Of a stretch of 10,221 nt of DNA, positions 6,821 to 10,221 are shown piece after piece. Below the pieces are notes generated by a model. That model searched no databases, was not told where the DNA came from, and worked only from the letters and a program-made list of their open reading frames with translations. Position 1 is the stretch's first letter. The number at the start of each line of letters is the position of its first letter. A program made the translations under genes and the position numbers. Where the stretch lies: positions 1 to 10,221 of the forward strand of contig JAQICK010000114.1 in the NCBI GenBank assembly GCA_027858595.1, given 5' to 3'. Origin of the DNA: Melioribacteraceae bacterium (GTDB lineage Bacteria > Bacteroidota > Ignavibacteria > Ignavibacteriales > Melioribacteraceae).

Positions 6821-7825
6821 TTAATTCCGGATATCTTTATATTTTTGAATAATATTTTGAAAAGAGCTATCATCAACTGAAGTTTGCCCAAAAATATTTA
6901 CAACATCTTCTTTTGTGATTTTAATAAAATCTTCCTCACGCGGAGTAATTAGCATACCACCAAAATCAACAGAAGCTGGGCTTAATAATATCTTTTCATC
7001 CCCTTCTATAAAGAACTCTTTTGGTCTGTGTGCATTTCTTGGGAATACAAATATTCTCCAAACTTTATTAAATGTAACAATTACATTTAATAAAGGCTCA
7101 TCATCTACACCGTAAGTATCCTGTAAAGAATTATATAATGCGTTAAACTCTTGTTGAAGTACATCATAATTATCAGACTCAATTAAAATGAAATTTCGTA
7201 AGTAATTAGAAATTGCAAAAACGGAAGCAGAATTATTTTCCAACACTATGTCAGCACTTTCTAGTAAAGAGTTTATCTCTTTTTCAACTGGCATTTTATT
7301 TTTAGGAGAAGCCTGAAAGTGCATGTGGTCTGGGGCAGAAGCTCCACACTTCGGGCCATTATAAAACAATGTGTATTTCTCGCCCAACTCTTTTGCAACA
7401 AGAAGCATATCAGAAAAATTTAGTAATATTTCTTGAGGCTCATGTTCCAATAATGGAATAGTAAAATGTTGTTCAAAAATAGGAAAAGGATTTACTAGCA
7501 ACATGTATTTTTCATTGCACAATAATCCCTTTTGTTCAATGGGCAAATTATTAGAACAGAGGAAACATGGTCTTTCTTTAATTGATTTAGCATCTACCTT
7601 TGCAGAGGAGGAAACCATTCTTCCAGGGTTAAACTGAAGAATGGTTTTGAAAGTATCAAAATCGAATTCTTTTTTTCGAATAAAATTTAAGTCTTGATAA
7701 TTCTTAGCAGCCAATTCCCAGCTACTAATTTGCTCTTTGAATAATGCCTCTGCCTTTTGAACTTTTGAACTTCCAACGATAAAATTATTCAATTCCAAAT
7801 CAGAAATAATTTTAGAACTAGACAT
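6821..7825 (-). CDS. DUF4922 protein with GalT/Ap4A-phosphorylase-like motifs
   Basis: A 334-residue protein of the DUF4922 family (recognised from phrases such as RMVSSSAKVDAKSIKERPCFLC and FYNGPKCGASAPD). Function is not established. Visible motifs: a CxxC pair (Cys87, Cys90), NPFPIFEQHFTIP (112-124) with His120 and a nearby His128, then NGPKCGASAPDHMHFQ (156-171), and a C-terminal half with FVFPRNAHRP and VDFGGMLITPREEDF. In GalT (HIT-like fold), CxxC plus two histidines bind zinc and the second His of HxHxQ is the nucleophile that carries the nucleotide; here that would be His169, with His167 a zinc ligand. I infer a nucleotidyl-transferase or phosphorylase activity on a nucleotide sugar or dinucleotide. 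The ATG directly abuts the stop of the upstream glycosyltransferase gene (TAA-ATG), with AGAGGA (7837-7842) inside that gene, so the two are probably co-translated and functionally linked. Confidence 0.8.
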   Translation of the reverse strand: MSSSKIISDLELNNFIVGSSKVQKAEALFKEQISSWELAAKNYQDLNFIRKKEFDFDTFKTILQFNPGRMVSSSAKVDAKSIKERPCFLCSNNLPIEQKGLLCNEKYMLLVNPFPIFEQHFTIPLLEHEPQEILLNFSDMLLVAKELGEKYTLFYNGPKCGASAPDHMHFQASPKNKMPVEKEINSLLESADIVLENNSASVFAISNYLRNFILIESDNYDVLQQEFNALYNSLQDTYGVDDEPLLNVIVTFNKVWRIFVFPRNAHRPKEFFIEGDEKILLSPASVDFGGMLITPREEDFIKITKEDVVNIFGQTSVDDSSFQNIIQKYKDIRN

Positions 7826-9286
7826 TTACTTTTGCATCCTCTGTCTTGCTAACAACTCAAATGTTCTTACTCTATCTTTATAAGTATTGTGGGCATTAGC
7901 TTTTTCAATATCTAACGACGCATCCGAGTTACCTTCCCATCTTCTGCAAAGGTAAATTGAATTATATATTCTTCCAATTTGGTAGGTGCGAGATATTTCT
8001 AATCCAACAGCATAATCTTCACCGTAACTAACATTGGGGACTTTTATTTCTCTTAGAACTGGAGTATAGAAAGCTCTTGGTGCTCCTAACCCATTTATAC
8101 GAAGTGTATTGTTTCTACCGTTTTCAGGCGTCCACTCTTTATGGTCAATTAATCCAGGAGGAATTTCTTCTAAATCAAAATTAGTTGTTTGATATGAACC
8201 AATAACCATAGCACATTTCTCTTCTTTAAACTTGTCTACAACATTCTGAACTGTATTTTCATCCGCATAAATATCATCACTATCAAGCTGAAGAGAAAAT
8301 TCACCGCAGTGCTCATCATCAATTGCAACGTTCCAACATCCACCAATTCCAAGATCATTTCTCTCTGGAATTATATGAATTATGTTGTCAAACTTATCAA
8401 TGTACTCTTTTAGTATTTCTGTAGTTCCATCTGTTGAGTGATTATCAACAACAATAAGGTTAAATTTGAAATCTGCTTTTTGCTTCATCACAGAATCTAT
8501 TGCATCACCAATGGTGTTGGCTCTATTGAATACTGGAATTACAACTGAAGCTTCAGTCTCAAATTTTTCTTTGCCAAAATCAACATCTTTAAAGTTTGGT
8601 GGTAAATATGCATTTATATTTTTTAAATGTTCAGTTGCTGCCTTCTCCATCTCAATTTGAGTTTCACGATTTTTAGGATCAACGTAGGCAAAATGTTCTG
8701 CCTCACTATCCAATGTATTTAGCTCAATAGTTGAATACAAAAATTCGGGAACTCTAACAAGGGGAAGGCTTTGCGATACTTTCAGTCTTAAATTATAAAA
8801 ACCAGCAAATTGATAATGTTCATTACTCTTTGCAACAGCTTCTTTCAATGCCGAAGTCTTGTAAAAAAGAAGATATCCGAAATTAAAGTCGTCTCTTAAA
8901 CTTCCAAATTGATAATCGATAACGGGCAGTTGATTTCGTTTACCGTCTTTTACTTCAAAGTAATTGGAGTAAACTAATCCTGCACCACTATTAATTGCAA
9001 CATTATAAAATCTTCGAAGTGCATGCTGCCCCATTTCAAGATAATCATCCTTAGTTAAAATTAATGAATACTCGCTTTGAGAGTTTTCAGAAATTAATTT
9101 AATAGTGTTGGATGATGTAAACTTATCTGTAAAAATAGTTTTACAATTTTCAAGACTAGCATATGCTTTATCTGTTGAAATTATAAAAACATTTTCGACC
9201 AACACATCTTTAACTAATTCATTTACACTTTTTTGAGTGTGTTCTAAGCCTGAGTAAGGTAAAAAAATATCAATTTTATTTTTCAT
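7826..9286 (-). CDS. Two-part family-2 glycosyltransferase
   Basis: A 486-residue protein with no membrane segment. The C-terminal part (about 245-460) is a clear GT-A family-2 glycosyltransferase: VVIPVFNRANTIGDAIDSV, VVDNHSTDG with Asp281, the metal-binding DxD in LQLDSDDIY (Asp335/Asp337), a candidate catalytic-base pair Glu423-Asp424 in YGEDYAVG, and LCRRWEGNSD (446-455), resembling the (Q/R)xxRW element. The first about 230 residues look like a second, degenerate GT-A domain: IDIFLPYSGLEHTQKSV resembles the family start, and ILTKDDYLEMG (76-86) with GLVYSNYFEV (103-112) resembles the DxD region, but with Thr-Lys-Asp-Asp instead of DxD. It would transfer a sugar from a nucleotide sugar; donor and acceptor are unknown. 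The ATG is backed by AGGAA 4 bases upstream (9291-9295). It lies between a TonB-dependent receptor gene and the DUF4922 gene, all in the same direction. Confidence 0.85.
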   Translation of the reverse strand: MKNKIDIFLPYSGLEHTQKSVNELVKDVLVENVFIISTDKAYASLENCKTIFTDKFTSSNTIKLISENSQSEYSLILTKDDYLEMGQHALRRFYNVAINSGAGLVYSNYFEVKDGKRNQLPVIDYQFGSLRDDFNFGYLLFYKTSALKEAVAKSNEHYQFAGFYNLRLKVSQSLPLVRVPEFLYSTIELNTLDSEAEHFAYVDPKNRETQIEMEKAATEHLKNINAYLPPNFKDVDFGKEKFETEASVVIPVFNRANTIGDAIDSVMKQKADFKFNLIVVDNHSTDGTTEILKEYIDKFDNIIHIIPERNDLGIGGCWNVAIDDEHCGEFSLQLDSDDIYADENTVQNVVDKFKEEKCAMVIGSYQTTNFDLEEIPPGLIDHKEWTPENGRNNTLRINGLGAPRAFYTPVLREIKVPNVSYGEDYAVGLEISRTYQIGRIYNSIYLCRRWEGNSDASLDIEKANAHNTYKDRVRTFELLARQRMQK

Positions 9287-9297
9287 ATTATTCCTAA

Positions 9298-9356
9298 AAT
9301 TCTAATAACCAAAGTTATTAAAATAATTCTAATAACCCCAACATTTTATTAGAATT
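9298..9356. repeat. Overlapping direct and inverted repeats between receptor and glycosyltransferase genes
   Basis: AATTCTAATAACC occurs twice as a direct repeat (9298-9310, 9325-9337), and its inverse TTATTAGAATT lies at 9346-9356, overlapping the receptor stop codon. This allows an 11-bp hairpin (9325-9335 with 9346-9356, 10-base loop) and, separately, a 7-bp hairpin (TAATAAC/GTTATTA, 9303-9320). On the minus-strand transcript the first hairpin is followed by AUUUU, so it could act as a weak terminator, and the last repeat copy touches the ribosome binding site of the glycosyltransferase gene. All stems are AT-rich, so strength is doubtful. Confidence 0.5.
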
Positions 9357-10221
9357 GGAAATCAATTCCAACAAAAAACTGTTTCCCTGCTTCGGGCAAT
9401 CCAAACTGTGTGTAGTAAAGTTTATCGAAAATGTTATTAATTCTAGCAAACATTTCAAGACTACTCTTCTCTGAAAAAGTGTAATTGTAAGAGAGTCTTG
9501 CATTCAATAAAAAGTAGGAAGGGATTTTTTGAAGGATAGGATTTCCCTCTTCAAATGCAAACTCGTTTGCTACCAAAGACGATTCCAACAATAAATTTAT
9601 TTTTTTGTTTATATCAGATTGGATAAATATATTTGATATAACAGAAGGATGGTATTCTAGAGTATCGGTATAAGAACCCACTTCATTTTTTGCAAATGAA
9701 TTAAGATATGAGAAACTAAATCCGATATTTAAATACTGACTAAAACGATTATTTCCTTCAAGTTCAAAACCGTAAGTTCTAATCTCATCTTTATTAATTC
9801 GCATAAATTTTGTGCCATCGTTTGTAGCAACAGTTGTTCTAATAATTCCATCGGAAAGATAAGTTAGAAGAGTATTTATATATAACCTTCCATCAGGGAG
9901 CAGGTATTCAAGTCCAAATTCGAAATCATTAATTCTTTCTGGCTTTAGATTTGTGTTAATAAGAAACCGACCCAAGCCATCGGAGTACGATTCACGAAGG
10001 GATGGAAATCTTGATTTACTTCCAACATTAAATTGGACATTTAGAAAATTAGTAAATGTATACTTTAAAGTTGCGTTTGCACCAAAGGATGATAAATTAC
10101 CTGACTCATCAAAATTACCAGTCTTAGGAGCGTTCGTTCCGTCCAAACTAACACCACCAATAAATGTAAAATCATTTTCGAGCAATTCATACTCAGCCCC
10201 AGCACTATACACAATTTGCTG
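9349..10221 (-). CDS. TonB-dependent outer-membrane receptor, C-terminal barrel (runs off right edge)
   Basis: 290 codons are visible and the frame stays open to the right edge, so this is only the C-terminal half of a larger gene. Alternating strands of an outer-membrane beta-barrel are seen, with the TonB-receptor hallmark GSKSRFPSLRESYSDG about 67-82 residues into the fragment, followed by NLKPERINDFEFGLEYLL. Further strands such as GFELEGNNRF and FARINNIFDKLYYTQFGLPEAG lead to a C-terminal VGIDFQF. The terminal Phe is the signal used by the BAM complex to fold barrels. Such receptors import siderophores, cobalamin, or glycans using TonB energy; the plug domain and substrate clues lie outside the window. 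A GTG at 10210-10212 is in frame but is not the true start, because sequence upstream still encodes barrel. The stop is 62 bases before the glycosyltransferase start, so read-through into that gene is plausible. Confidence 0.88.
   Translation of the reverse strand, partial: QQIVYSAGAEYELLENDFTFIGGVSLDGTNAPKTGNFDESGNLSSFGANATLKYTFTNFLNVQFNVGSKSRFPSLRESYSDGLGRFLINTNLKPERINDFEFGLEYLLPDGRLYINTLLTYLSDGIIRTTVATNDGTKFMRINKDEIRTYGFELEGNNRFSQYLNIGFSFSYLNSFAKNEVGSYTDTLEYHPSVISNIFIQSDINKKINLLLESSLVANEFAFEEGNPILQKIPSYFLLNARLSYNYTFSEKSSLEMFARINNIFDKLYYTQFGLPEAGKQFFVGIDFQF

Overview
This is an AT-rich bacterial window whose gene content and intergenic repeats fit the Bacteroidota/Chlorobi side of the FCB group, perhaps an Ignavibacteria-like lineage. 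The clues are a TonB-dependent receptor, a DUF4922 protein, a sigma-54 activator, and a palindromic intergenic repeat beginning TGTCATTTCGA. Several starts carry AAAGG- or AGGA-type ribosome binding sites. The phylum is inference from family content, not from a marker gene.

Left part (1-1812, minus strand): the N-terminal 76 codons of an inositol-monophosphatase-family enzyme run off the left edge. A 373-base gene-free stretch follows. It holds a small non-autonomous transposon-like element (294-507) with 24-bp terminal inverted repeats and an 8-bp flanking duplication. A TGTCATTTCGA-type palindromic repeat lies inside it, and a short AACCTT/AAGGTT palindrome lies on each side. Next is a U32-family 'peptidase' (604-1812), most likely an RNA-hydroxylation enzyme rather than a protease.

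Centre (2001-6809, plus strand): a tight four-gene signalling operon. It encodes a soluble GAF/PAS/PAS histidine kinase, an NtrC-type sigma-54 response regulator, a single-domain STAS anti-anti-sigma protein, and a receiver-PP2C (SpoIIE/RsbU-like) phosphatase. Gaps are 9, 0 and 9 bases. One kinase could feed two response regulators: one activating sigma-54 transcription, the other dephosphorylating the STAS protein of a partner-switching module. The expected anti-sigma serine kinase (RsbW/SpoIIAB type) is not in the window, and the histidine kinase has an eroded G2 box.

Right part (6821-10221, minus strand): a TonB-dependent receptor (C-terminal barrel only), a two-part family-2 glycosyltransferase and a DUF4922 protein lie in a row and may be co-transcribed. 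The glycosyltransferase stop and DUF4922 start abut. DUF4922 has CxxC and HxHxQ motifs like those of galactose-1-phosphate uridylyltransferase and Ap4A phosphorylase, so it may be a nucleotidyl-transfer enzyme working with the glycosyltransferase. The short gap between receptor and glycosyltransferase genes contains overlapping hairpin-forming repeats. The signalling operon and the DUF4922 gene converge with only 11 bases between stops and no visible terminator.
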